Source of the DNA: Candolleomyces eurysporus
Taxonomy: Eukaryota; Basidiomycota; Agaricomycetes; Agaricales; Psathyrellaceae
Assembly: GCA_027579435.1 (NCBI GenBank)
Contig: JANBPK010000759.1
Coordinates: forward strand, 48,730 to 112,729
Length of the DNA stretch: 64,000 nucleotides
Direction of reading: 5' to 3'
In this document: piece after piece, positions 12,517 to 23,456 of the stretch
Layout: every line of letters begins with the position of its first letter
Numbering within the stretch: the first letter of the stretch is position 1
Translations under genes and position numbers: made by a program
The notes under the pieces: generated by a model
The model's input: the letters and a program-made list of their open reading frames with translations, nothing else
Told to the model about the DNA's origin: nothing
Database searches by the model: none

Positions 12517-14731
12517 GGAAGCTCTGGGTAGCTGGCAGATTTTAACGATTGCTCATCGTCCGGCAAAACGCGGAGGCCAAGTAACAATACGCTCGATGCT
12601 TTCTACAACTCGCGCAGCTAAGCGACAAATTCAATGGGTATATTTGCTGATATCTACATCTAGCCTTTCTAGCCGCAGATATTNGGGGTATTGCCTCTCT
12701 GTTGGGTTTTGGGGGATCCACCCATTCTTCAGCCCTGCCTGGTACGACCATTCGTCGGCTTCCTCAGCCTTCCAGGTCCATTGGATCCAACCTTGACCTC
12801 CCCCCTCATACGTGATTGTCTGTGCTTCCCAGAATTTTCTCAAGAACGTCTTGTAGCTGGCACTGAAAGTGCTGGCTTCGCCGCTCATTCCAGTGCAACT
12901 GCCTACTCGGCTCGAGCCAGGGAAAGTTCCCTCGTATCGGCTCCCGACACCGCGTCCGTTGAGATATTTGGCGCAATCGGTTCTGGCGGGCGACCATTCA
13001 CCGACTATCGTCCAGAGGCCAGAGTCACCTAGGCCGCTTCGGCGGGCACAAATACCCTGGATGTGTTGGTCCTCGGACCAACGAACGCGCTATAGAGGTC
13101 GTCGGATATTAGCTTCAGTAACATGCCAGATAAAAGAGAGAACGAACGTTGTTATTGAAGACTTGATAGATGTGGGTATCCAGAATGACACCTTCCCAGC
13201 CCGGATAGCTCATGAATCCTTTCCAGTAAGACCCAGGTTGGAAGGCATCAGAAATGATGACGACGGTGTTGCTTGTTCGAGAGGAGCCATAGGGCCACCT
13301 GGACGATGGTGAGTATCACAACTTTCGGGCAAGGTGGGTCTTGGGCGCCTACCTGATATTTTCGTAGCTGTCATACCAGAATTGCTTCGTAACCCTCAAA
13401 ATAGCTTCACTGTAAGAGCCCCTAGGTCTAATCCAATCGGTGAGCAACAGAACCCTGGATAGAATTGAAGAACATAAGACTTACTCATTTAGTGCCGCAA
13501 TAGCAGGAACGACACCAGTCATATCTTTGAACATGGCCGCGATTCTCTTGATGACCGCATTCGACCTGTCAATGTTGCTTTGCTTGGTATGCCAGGTACT
13601 GTATAGAATTCAAATCAAAGACAACAAGCCCAGAACGCGTCAATTCAAGTCTTTGCGGCGTAGAACAAGAATGACTGACGGAGCATCCATTTTCTGCCCT
13701 GAATTATCAAAACCATTCTGACTTCCGGGGACACCTGTCGTCGTGAGAGGAGGATATTAGCGCCCTTGAACCCCTGGCCCTGGCACGGACAAACGACGAG
13801 GCAGACGTACCGTGCAAATCAACGATGACCTTGAGGTTGTACTTCTGGGCCCAAGTGACAGCCTTTGCCAGGTAGGGGAGCTGCCCCTGGATCCAGGGTT
13901 CGCCGGGAGCAACGTCGAAAGCCCAATAGCCAATGGGCAAACGAACATGGTTAAGGCTGGTGGGGCGCACGGTGTCGTCAGACTCGGTCGTTCGCTAGAA
14001 CCTCGCCTCGAGAAGCCGAACAAGAGTTTCGAGAACCTACCCAGCAGCGGCGATATCCCTAAAGTCGGCTTCCGTGATCCAGGTGTCCCAGTGCGCTTTC
14101 AAGGCGGCAGCAGCCTTGACTTTGTCCTGGTACTGGCCAAAGGTCCATTCGTCGATGATTCTGGCGTCCCCCGTCTTGTCGAACAGGGAGGGGGTGATCC
14201 AAGGCTGGGAGGTCGTACGAAGAACGTCAACAACCNGGGGGACGGCACACGCGTTCGAACGCGTTTTATGGTTTGATAACGCACTTCAAGGACGAGCCAA
14301 CCGCCTAGGTTGACGCCGCGAACCTTCTGGGAACCATAGGGGAATCCCCAGGTGTAGGAGTAGCTCGAATGAGCTGAAGAAAGGAGAAAGAGAGTGAGTG
14401 TTAAAAGAGAGGACAGGTTCAGCGCGAGTAGCATTCTGTGCGCCGTACGAAGCGAAGGAATGTGGTGAATTGGCGGGTGGAGAAGGAAGTCAAAGTCAAA
14501 CCGAGTTGTTCAAGATCCTCCATCTTGGTATAAAAGCGTTAGAGCTGCTGGTGGCTGTCGCTTCAGGTGTCATACATCTCCACTTTGGGCTATGTTAGCC
14601 TGCGGGTGGACTGGACTTACTGTTGGAAGGTTGCTGATCGCGCCCGAATAGCTTAACTAGAGGTGATGAATGGAAGTAGATCTCGCTTGGCTTCGCGAGA
14701 AGCATATAAACATCGTCACTTACATATGATG
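12517..14731. repeat. tandem duplication unit 1 (contains exo-glucanase copy B)
   Basis: About 2.2 kb that recurs at 15177-17391 with only scattered substitutions. The offset is constant at 2,660 bases through start codon, introns and stop. Homology begins near GCTCTGGGTAGCTGGCAGAT (about 12523 and 15180) downstream of the stop, and ends about 300 bases upstream of the ATG, after AGCATATAAAC (about 14700 and 17360). Confidence 0.85.
12669..14434 (-). CDS. exo-beta-1,3-glucanase (GH5), tandem copy B
   Basis: Secreted glucan 1,3-beta-glucosidase of the Exg1 type. Exon 1 (complement 14285..14434) encodes a leucine-rich signal peptide, then YTWGFPYGSQKVRGVNLGG and WLVLE. Later exons read [38 protein letters not shown], an AIAALNE acid/base motif, IVGEWSPA with the nucleophile Glu, and [18 protein letters not shown]. 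Stop TAG at 12671-12669. An N at 12684 is an extra character: without it the end reads RQYPNICG as in copy C, so I treat the gene as intact. Same strand as copy C, in tandem, with about 900 bases between coding ends. An in-phase exon pattern matches the gene at 2615. A plus-oriented TATAAAA (14529-14535) lies about 95 bases upstream. Confidence 0.9.
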
Positions 14732-15176
14732 ACCTATGTAAGAGAGAGTAGCCGGGAAAAACGCGATGATTAAAACTTGCTGGCTCTGACGGGACACGGC
14801 TGCACTGGAGGATGTAAGCCACTTACTGGCACGCGTCGCGACGCGCTCTCGCTGCATCCTGTTGCGTTTTGCCAACTCTGCACTGTGACATGGCTAAACA
14901 TCATAGAGTCTTATCTCTCTTGATTATAAACATTGAAACCTTGCTGCACTGTAAAAAAGCAACATAGATAGATTATCTACTCTGATTTCTCCTGATTATT
15001 ATTATTATTTTGTCTCCTCTCTACTGTATCTCTCTGTTCCTTCACCTCAACGTTGGTACGCATGTTTTCTCACCACTGTCCAGCCTTATTACTGATACAT
15101 GGAAGTGCTTAATTGCAAGGTTTTGATAATGCCACAAATGTGCCAGAATATGTGCTGGAATTGTTCCAATACTGTA
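14732..15176. other. unique spacer between the duplicated exo-glucanase units
   Basis: About 445 bases not shared by the two repeat units. It is A/T-rich with a short TTATTATTATTATT run near 15000 and no coding potential. It contains sequence downstream of copy C and the upstream region of copy B. Confidence 0.5.
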
Positions 15177-17391
15177 CAAGCTCTGGGTAGCTGGCAGATT
15201 TCAATGATTGCTCATCGTCCGGTCAAAACGCGGAGGCCAAGTACCAATGTGCTCGATGGTTTATACAAATCGCGTAGCTAAGCGATAAATTCAATGGGTA
15301 TATTTGCTGATATCTACATCTAGCCTTTCTAGCCGCAGATATTGGGGTATTGCCTATTTGTTGGGTTCTGAGGAATCCACCCATTCTTCAGCCCTGCCTG
15401 GTACGACCATTCGTCGGCTTCCTCAGCCTTCCAGGTCCATTGGATCCAACCTTGGCCTCCCCTCTCATACGTGATTGTCTGTGCTTCCCAGAATTTCCTC
15501 AAGAACGTCTTGTAGCTGGCACTGAAGGTGCTGGCTTTGCCGCTCATTCCAGTGCAACTGCCCACTCGGCTCGAGCCAGGGAAAGTTCCGTCGTATCGGC
15601 TCCCGACACCGCGTCCGTTGAGATATTTGGCGCAATCGGTACGGGCGGGCGACCATTCACCGACAATTGTCCAGATGCCAGAGTCACCTAGACCGCTTCG
15701 GCGGGCGCAAATACCCTGGATGTGTTGGTCCTCGGACCAACGGACGAGCTGTAGAGGTTGTCGAATATTAGCTTCAGCAACATGCCAGTTNAAAAAAGAG
15801 AACGAACGTTGTTGTCAAAGACTTGATAGATGTGGGTATCCAGAATGACACCTTCCCAGCCCGGATAGCTCATGAATCCTTTCCAGTAAGACCCAGGTTG
15901 GAAGGCATCAGAAATGATGACGACGGTGTTGCTTGTTCGAGAGGAGCCATAGGGCCACCTGGACGACGGTGAGTATCACAACTTTCGGGCAAGGTGGGTC
16001 TTGGGCGCCTACCTGATACTTCCATAGCTGTCATACCAGAACTGTTTCGTAACCCTCAAAATGGCTTCACCGTAAAAGCCCGCAGGTCTAACCCAATCGG
16101 TGAGCAACAGAATTCTGGTTGGAATCGAAGAACATAAGACTTACTCATTTAGTGCCGCAATAGCAGGAACGACACCAGTCATATCCTTGAACATGGCCGC
16201 GATTCTCTTGATGACCGCATTCGACCTGTCAATGTTGCTTTGCTTGGTATGCCAGGTACTGTATAGAATTCAAATCAAACGCAACGGGCCCAGAACGCGT
16301 CAATTCAAGTCTTTGCGGCGTAGAACAAGAATGACTGACGGAGTATTCANTTTTTTGCCCTGAGTTGTCAAAACCATTCTGACTTCCGGGGACACCTGTC
16401 GTCGTGAGAGGAAGATATTAGCGCCCTTGACCCCCTGGCCCTGGCACGGACGAACGACGAGGCAAACGTACCGTGTAAATCAACGATGACCTTGAGGTTG
16501 TACTTCTGGGCCCAAGTGACAGCCTTTGCCAGGTAGGGGAGCTGCCCCTGGATCCAGGGCTCGTCGGGAGCAACGTCGAAAGCCCAATAGCCAATGGGCA
16601 AACGAACATGGTTGAGGCTGGTGGGGCGCACGATGTCGTCAGACTCGGTCGTTTGCTAGAACCTCGCCTCGAGAAGCCGAACAAGAATTTCGGGAACCTA
16701 CCCAGCAGCGGCGATATCCCTAAAGTCGGCTTCCGTGATCCAGGTGTCCCAGTGCGCTTTCAAGGCGGCAGCAGCCTTGACTTTGTCCTGGTACTGGCCA
16801 AAGGTCCATTCGTCGATGATTCTGGCGTCTCCTGTCTTGTCGAACAGGGAGGGGGTGATCCAGGGCTGGGGGGTCGTACGAAGAACGTCAACAACCGAGG
16901 GACGGCACACGCGTTCGAACGCGTTTTATGGTTTGACAACGCACCTCAAGGACGAGCCAACCGCCTAGGTTGACGCCGCGAACCTTCTGGGAACCATAGG
17001 GGAACCCCCAGGTGTAGGAGTAGCTCGAATGAGCTGAAGAAAGAAGAAGGAGAGTGAGTGTTAAAAGAGAGGACAGGTTCAGCGCGAGCAGCATTCTGTG
17101 CGCCGTACGAAACGAAGGAATGTGATGAGTTGGTGGGCGGAGAAGGAAGTCTAAGTCAAACCAAGTTGTTCAAGATCCCCCATCTTGGTATAAAAGCGTT
17201 AGAGCTGCCGGTGGCTGTCGCTTCAGGTGCCATACATTTCCACTTTGGGCTATGTTAGCCTGCGGGTGAACCGGACTTACTGTTGGAAGGTTGCTGATCG
17301 CGCCCGAATAGCTTAACTAGAGGTGATGAATGGAAGTAGATCTCGCTTGGCTTCGCGAGAAGCATATAAACTTCGTCACTCACATATGATA
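15177..17391. repeat. tandem duplication unit 2 (contains exo-glucanase copy C)
   Basis: Second unit of the direct repeat described at 12517-14731, same orientation. The differences are mostly single substitutions spread over exons, introns and flanks, which suggests a fairly recent duplication. Confidence 0.85.
15329..17094 (-). CDS. exo-beta-1,3-glucanase (GH5), tandem copy C
   Basis: Near-identical sister of copy B. Exon 1 is complement(16945..17094), exactly 50 codons from MLLALNLSS (signal peptide) to GGWLVLE. The second exon reads [19 protein letters not shown]…FGQYQDKVKAAAALKAHWD. Then come [18 protein letters not shown], the ALNE motif, [19 protein letters not shown], and the last exon ending QNPTNRQYPNICG with TAG at 15331-15329. 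Differences from copy B are few (for example APDEPW against APGEPW and ITYERGG against ITYEGGG). Both copies keep the two catalytic glutamates and all splice sites, so both look functional. Promoter homology extends about 300 bases upstream, so similar regulation is expected. Confidence 0.92.
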
Positions 17392-17600
17392 CTTCTTCAA
17401 ATAAGGTATCGCCGAGAAGCTGAAACCTTGGGTGAGAAAAAACCTTGTTCATGTGGTATCGTAGCGAAGCTCAGTGGGCATGCTGAAAAACACGAGACAC
17501 TTACTTCGCCTTTGTAGTGGGGCTATCGCCAAGCTGATAGAATAGTGTTCATCCACTTTGCATGCGTTGTGAGAATAAGTTAAGTACACAGCTGTCTTGG
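17392..17600. other. intergenic region beyond the glucanase repeat
   Basis: Unique sequence between the end of repeat unit 2 and the stop of ALG9. No coding or structural signal was seen. Confidence 0.4.
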
Positions 17601-19948
17601 TTAATACAAAGGATTATCCGAGTATCGACGGGTTACTTTTGCTTCTTTCTCTGCGACTAATGCCTTGTTCTTGAGAATACAGTAGTCGCCGAATTGGTTG
17701 TTTCTACTCCACGCCTGGCCAGGGAACCACAAGACTCTTGTGAGGAGCATGGAATGCCTTGTGTCCAGGAAGTCCTCGCAGTACACGCGTTCCCATGTCG
17801 CGCTGTCTTGTGCATATCTAGGCTCAAGCTTCGATGATACCGGGTTCTTGGGGAAGTCGAGATCAACGAGGTAGTCGCACTGTTCCGTCGGAACCTAGAA
17901 TGAAGGGTCACGACGGAGGAGATACGACGAGACGAAAGCGCAACATACGTGGTGCGAAGGTTCTTCAAGATTCAAGTCATTGAACCCGGGCTGTGCATAC
18001 CTAGTTTGAGATCTTGACCACCATTTTGACGCTGTTACCTGATCGTTCGGTGGAAGGGCGAAATGACCGGGGAGCAAGCCATCGAACTCGCTCTTGATGA
18101 ACCCGACATGGACACCGTTCGGCACAAGGAAGTGGCCCGGGAATCGATGCCATTCCTTACCATAACACAAGGTCAGATTAAATTCCTGAATGGGCGTCAA
18201 ATCCATGGCCGGCCGTTCATCTTCAGGGAGATTGGCGGGGTATACCGGGAGGAGGCCGGTGTCATTCAGCAGTCTGGGAAGTTCATGCATCTGGAAGTTG
18301 AATGCCACACCCATGGGCGCATGGTAGTACTTGTAGAGGGCCACGATGCGAGCCAGCGAGATGACGATAGTCCCCACTATGATCGAGAATGTGAAGTTTC
18401 GGAACATGGTCGTTCGAGATGCCTACAGAGCGTGAGCGGCTATGTAACTAGCAATGATGAAGTCACAAATACCTGATAGGGAGACTTGGTCACTTTGATG
18501 AAGGCAACTTCCAGCCATCCGCGCATGAGATATACAGTCATGGCTGCGTTGAAACAAAGCAATGGGTACGATGGGAACATAAAGCGCTCTTCTTTGTGCG
18601 GTTGGATGGTTAAGATTAAGAGCCAAAGATAGAATGGGGCCAATCGCAAAGCCAGAATGGTAAAAGGTGAGCTGTTGCTTGAGCTGGGTGGGGTATACCC
18701 CAGGCGACGGCGATCGACGTTGTAGGTAACGACGAGAGCTGGGAATGAGAGAAGAGCCAATGGAACCAGGATATTGAAGTTGAGGACGAGGTTGCTGAAG
18801 TAAAAGGTCCATGGTGACGTTCCGTAGAGATTTGGTCCACGCTCCTCGCCGCCGAAAATATTGTATCGGATGATGTTCCAAGGTACAATCTCCAAATTTC
18901 CATACGCAAGCGAGTCGACGCCAACCACGGGAATCTACGAAAAAGTGAGTATGAATGATCATAGACGCGTGGAATGACTTACGAATATGAGTGCAGCTGC
19001 CAAAACCGAGGTAGCCATTCTAAACCAGCGCTTGGACATCCAAGAAAACTTTTCTTCCGGTAAGACACGATCTCCCGAGAACACGAAAAGTTCTTCAAAA
19101 ACGAAAGGGAACGAAAGCGCGAGGGCGAATGGCCAACCGACTATGGCCCCAGCCGCAAACAAGAGGGTAGCGGCGAATGTTCTGCGATTGTCGGACAAAG
19201 AAGATGGCTTCATGCAGAAAGAGTAGGCCAGCATGGTAGCATACATTGCGAATGAAGACGGAAGGAACGCTATAGTGATGTCAGAACAGGGAGGTTAACG
19301 GAGTGGTTGATTTTGGTACCTGCGGTCGAGTTCCACATGCCCGAACTAAAAACAAGCATGAAGAAGAGATACCTTCCAGCTCGCATACTGATATTATCCA
19401 CAACGGCGCGGTAGAAGGCCGCCTCTGCGAGTCCGGAGGTCATTGCTAGGAATATCCGCACTCCGAAGAACATCACTCGCTGGTACAGGTGAATGGCCAG
19501 ACTTGAGGATTGACTTTCGGCGACTCACTTTGTCTCCCCCTCCCAGAACCTTCCCCAAGTGGGCGGGAAGATAATGCAAGAGGATATACGCCCAGCTCCT
19601 CAAGGCAAAGGTCGGTGACAACTCCCAGGTCTTGAATCCATACCCTTCAGCGAATAGATGCAGCGGCTCCCAAAAGTTGTAAACTGGTGAGATGTTAGAT
19701 AAATGGAGCTTCAGATGTACTGCTGCTTGCCTTCATCACAGTCGTCCATGTTGGAGTACATGGCTCCGGCAACACGGATGAGCAGGAGGATGCGAACGGC
19801 AAAGGAGAAGCTTGGTGTCCATATTCTGTGGGTTTTGCGGACTTGCTCGTGGAGGAGAGTGTTTTGCTGGAATGCCNTTTGGCTTTGGCTTTTCTTCAGG
19901 TTGGTTGTTCGTTGGGTGACGCAGCCGGATGGACTGCACGCCAGACAT
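17601..19948 (-). CDS. ALG9: alpha-1,2-mannosyltransferase ALG9
   Basis: Polytopic ER membrane enzyme adding alpha-1,2-mannose to lipid-linked oligosaccharide from Dol-P-Man during N-glycan assembly. After a polar start (MSGVQSIRLRH) the frame passes an extra N at 19877; removing it gives KPKAFQQNTL…WTPSFSFAVRILLLIRVAG. Then come the family motifs DDCDEVYNFWEPLH, GYGFKTWELSP, RSWAYILLHYLPA and FYRAVVDN. Hydrophobic helices follow, with PWNIIRYNIFGGEERGPNLYG and the GT22 motif HKEERFMFPSYPL. A large lumenal C-terminal part reads GKEWHRFPGHFLVPN and FGDYCILKN. Stop at 17601. The first intron (19684-19730) has a GC donor (GAAG/GCAAGC) with a normal AG acceptor. Exon joins elsewhere use GT..AG. 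Confidence 0.92.
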
Positions 19949-20327
19949 GGTGGAGGACGATGTCCGACGGTTGTCGGGTTGACGTAGATATCAGAGCACG
20001 TGACCCGACGCGCTACGCGGTGGCACGGCAAGCCTCCTTCCTTCTTCTGCTAAGTGCTAACTCTCGTAGAAATTGCCGGTCGCGACCACGAGTTAGCGGA
20101 TAGATATTAAATAATAAACTCTGATTTCCGGATATGGACTAGGCATTGCTTCTTTCAGAGGGAGTGGAATGTCTGTTGGCCGAAGCAAGGTCTTCTGACG
20201 TGAGCCGCAGATTTGAATATCATTCTCTCCCTTTTTCCGATTTCCCCCATCCTCTTCTTGTTTTCCTTCCCCCATCATCCTCTCCTTGCTCCCCCTTCCC
20301 CTCCCGCCCCCGTCGTCGTCGTCGCCA
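19949..20327. promoter_or_regulatory. divergent intergenic region, ALG9 / DUF6533 gene
   Basis: About 380 bases between divergent starts. The part nearest the DUF6533 gene (20220-20325) is a long C/T-rich tract, typical of a basidiomycete leader. No gene seen. Confidence 0.4.
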
Positions 20328-22317
20328 ATGGACGCAGGCAACGCCCCGCCCTCTGCCTCCACCCTCGCCACCGCGGACCATTTCATCTATGTCACTCAAG
20401 TATACTTCTGTGGTACGTAGCTCTGACTACAATGGCGTTTTACTATCACTCACCCGAGGACATTGCAGCCATGTGCAAGTTTTGAATTCTCCTCTTCCTC
20501 CTTTACACATGCCCTGACAGCGCCTTTGCTCCTCTTTAGATGCCGTAGTTCTTTGGGATTGGATTATCAGTCTCGCCAGAGAGTATCGCTTCGTAAATGC
20601 GTTCCTTTTCTTCTAGCTTTACGCTTCTCACCGTTGCCTAGATATGGCGGACTCGCTGGACCCCGGTCAAATTGGCCTATCTTTTCTGCAGGTACGACTA
20701 TGCGAGTCCATAAGGCTGCATATACGCGTTGACTTACGTCTATTAAGATACTGGGTAATCACCGTTGTCCCATATCTGCTTTACTGCTTTGTCGTGGACC
20801 ATTCGCGAGAAACATGCGAAAAGATCTTCAGGGTATGGTGCATAAAGTCGACCCATTTTCCTCACTGAACGCCCCTCAGATTCCTGTCGCACTGGCCATG
20901 TGGAATCAAGTCGGCTCTGAATGTAAAGCGTTTCACACCTCAGCTCGAATATCTTCCTTAAATTTAACCCGCCTTTGCAGTTGTCCTACTCATTCGAACA
21001 TACGCGTTCTTCAGCCGCAACGTTTATGTGTTGTGTTTCCTGCTTTCAGCATTGGGCGGGGTCGTGGCGTACCAGCTGTACGTGGACACGACGCAGATGC
21101 TGCGTAAGGAGTCAATTTGAGTTTATTCTATTCGCTTCGCTGAGCTCTTTCATGCAGTGCTTCCATTCTTTAAGCCCCCCTTCGTATGTATCACGCTTGC
21201 TCCCGGAGCGAGTATCCCAATAACCCGATTCTAGGACAAAGGACCTTGCTTGCCCATGTCGAAACCACACTCAGCGCATCTATTGGGTACGTAGCTCTTT
21301 GATTCTACGAGGCATTTTTACTCACCAAAAGACAGGTTTCTTCGTCAGTACAATCTCTGGTATTTCATACTCCTGACTCAAAAACACCATTCAGGTTGCG
21401 CCTCTGCTTTTCGATACCGTTGTCACCTTCATGACTGTTTGGAAGGCCTTCCACATTCGAAGGAGGAATGGAGGACCGAATAGCCGCCTTATCCAAACCT
21501 TCTTGCGCGAAGGTTAGTTCGTTCGAAGGCTTTCGAATCTTGTTCCGCCTGACTCAATCCATCACGCAAGGTGTCTTCTATTACATACTCATTTCCATTG
21601 CCAACTTGGTGCGTCGTCTTCAGCGCATCTGACCGCTGAATCTAACATTTCCTAGATCAATGGCATTTTCTATCTCCAGTACGTCTTTCGAAACGCGATC
21701 CTAAACGGAGAGGTTCTGAGTCACCCATCTTCTCTAGACCCCGACAGGTCATCTCGGCTATAAACATTCCCTTGAGCGTTATGCTAGGCCCTGTTCTCGC
21801 CTGCCGTCTCGTAAGTGTTATCACGAAGGTTTCGCGAGCAACGAATATCTAAACAGAATGTCAGATATTGGATCTCCGAGAGAGGGGCTCAGAGACTGTA
21901 TCTCACTCTGAGGGAACAGGTATTGCTGCGTTTACCACCAAAAGTGGGACTCAGCAAGGTTCTCCATACACTCCTCGAGGCCACCGCAGCAAAGGAGGTC
22001 GTAGCCGCGGAATCGTCAGTACTGTGAGCTCTGGCGTTGTCTTGACGACATTGGGAACTCTACACCCCGATCATCTTGATGTAGAGCATGGTGGAGTAGA
22101 GATGGACGATATTCGTATTGGCGTCGACCTGGAAATCCTCAGTACTGCAGTAGGCGGCGATGACGGTGAGCCCCTCTCCGACCAGGAAAGCCATGAGGGG
22201 AGTCCCGCTCCGGCATACACGACCTGCGAAGACGAGTCCATTGCCACGCAGGCGGCACCGTACGCGAGGGCATTCCGCAACGGTGTTCGCGTCGATGTTG
22301 AGGAAGCAACATCTTAG
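20328..22317 (+). CDS. DUF6533-type seven-helix membrane protein
   Basis: Member of a large agaricomycete family of unknown function with several transmembrane helices. Start ATG 20328 reads MDAGNAPPSASTLATADHFI. After a poorly resolved first-intron region comes the DUF6533 core DAVVLWDWIISLAREYRF, followed by YYWVITVVPYLLYCFVVD. The next helices are IPVALAMWNQVGSE, LLIRTYAFFSRNVYVLCFLL, APLLFDTVVTFMTVWKAF, GVFYYILISIANL and INIPLSVMLGPVLACRL. The soluble tail is acidic and ends RVDVEEATS at 22317. At least ten short introns. Two joins remain uncertain: 20395-20545 (exon 1 to the core) and 21880-21960, where the frame of the NVRYWISERG segment differs from that of the tail. The two can be linked only by a 35-base intron or by a different acceptor. 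Confidence 0.65.
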
Positions 22318-22644
22318 GTTTACCTCTGTTGAGGTTGCAACAAGTTCGAGTCTCTTTCTTCAGGATTGCTTTCTTTGCTCTCTATTCGCCTCGTCAGTTA
22401 CACTGTTTTCCGTTTTGAAGAAGCTGCCCCATGTCCGTTAATGCCTGTATTGTAGATCTGTATACTTGCGGCCCCTTTGGATGCTCTGATTGAATCTTTT
22501 GCCTTGCCAAGTTTGTCGCCTGACATTCCAAATTGGGTGTGGCCCACGTGGGTTGTTCGCGGGTGGAGCAACGTGAGAAGCCCCTATTTGGCCCACCGCG
22601 GTCGGTTGGTTACTGCGGTTGCCTTGTTCACCCTCGCACATCCT
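22318..22644. other. intergenic, no gene seen
   Basis: About 330 bases between tandem plus-strand genes. A short open frame from 22477 has no family character. Probably 3' and 5' untranslated sequence. Confidence 0.35.
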
Positions 22645-23456
22645 ATGACTGTCCATCTCCTAGGTATACCCTCGGAAATTCTCCTCTATATCTGTAATTA
22701 TCTATCTACTGCTATTCTTCTCGAGGGACTCAATCACTCCCAGTTTCCTTTCTAGATATCCCAGAGCTGGAATCTCTGGCAAGGGCCTCGCAGAAACTCG
22801 CCGATCTCACCTCTGACCCAGTCTTGCACCAGCAGAGGCTCAAGGTTGTTTCTCCATCGAGAGTCAACCATGGTCTTTTTGGAAAGGGTCCCCAGGGTGA
22901 CGCATTGCGGCCTACGGTAGGCGACCTGGTACATCGAGGTGTAATCCGAGGGCTCGGGGTTGAGAGACGCTGGCGGAATGGCAATTATCTATACTCGACC
23001 ATCGTACGTCTTCCCATGCTCTAAGAGACGCGTGTAGTGCTCACCAAGACATCTTAACAGTCTGTCCGTCAATACGAGAACAGCTTGAGTCTGTTCCGTA
23101 GGCATGCAGGTCATGTTCTGTCACTCCAACTGAGAAGACGCGTTGATCATACCGCCGGGGGAAGCCCGCTCAAGCTTCTATTCTCGTCGCATGTCCTTCC
23201 GGACGTCGAATGCTCTTCTCCGAATATCGCTCGTTCGCTCTTGGCGACTGTGCACAAGCTCAAGTGGTCCATTCAACGAGACACTTTGGCCAAGTTGATC
23301 AAGGCCCGGTTTTACCACAGCAGTAAGGCTGGGTTTGGAATGTGGTTGGAGAGCTCCGCCAGGCATGTTGTCAAGGACGGGGAGAAGGTCCGCTTGGCCA
23401 TTTGCCCTGATATCCGACAGAGAGTTGGGTTCTTTGAGGAGTTGGGCAGGGCCTGA
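22645..23456 (+). CDS. F-box domain protein
   Basis: Likely substrate receptor of an SCF ubiquitin ligase. Start MTVHLLGIPSEILLYI gives the first half of an F-box (IPSEILLYI). After an intron (about 22693-22755) comes IPELESLARASQKLADLTSD, its second half. The body reads PVLHQQRLKVVSPSRVNHGL…VHRGVIRGLGVERRW. A second intron (about 23003-23062) joins YSTI to SVRQYENSLSLFRRHAGHVL. The C-terminal half (RRRVDHTAGG…KLKWSIQRDTLAKLIKARF) has no catalytic domain that I recognise. Stop after FFEELGRA at 23456. About 230 residues. Conserved single-copy F-box genes of this layout are common in basidiomycetes; the substrate is unknown. Confidence 0.75.

Noticed and set aside
14250..14275. Short palindrome around GCGTTCGAACGC
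   Set aside because: It lies in the first intron of both GH5 tandem copies. Twelve bases are too short to stand out, and it is shared simply because the gene is duplicated.
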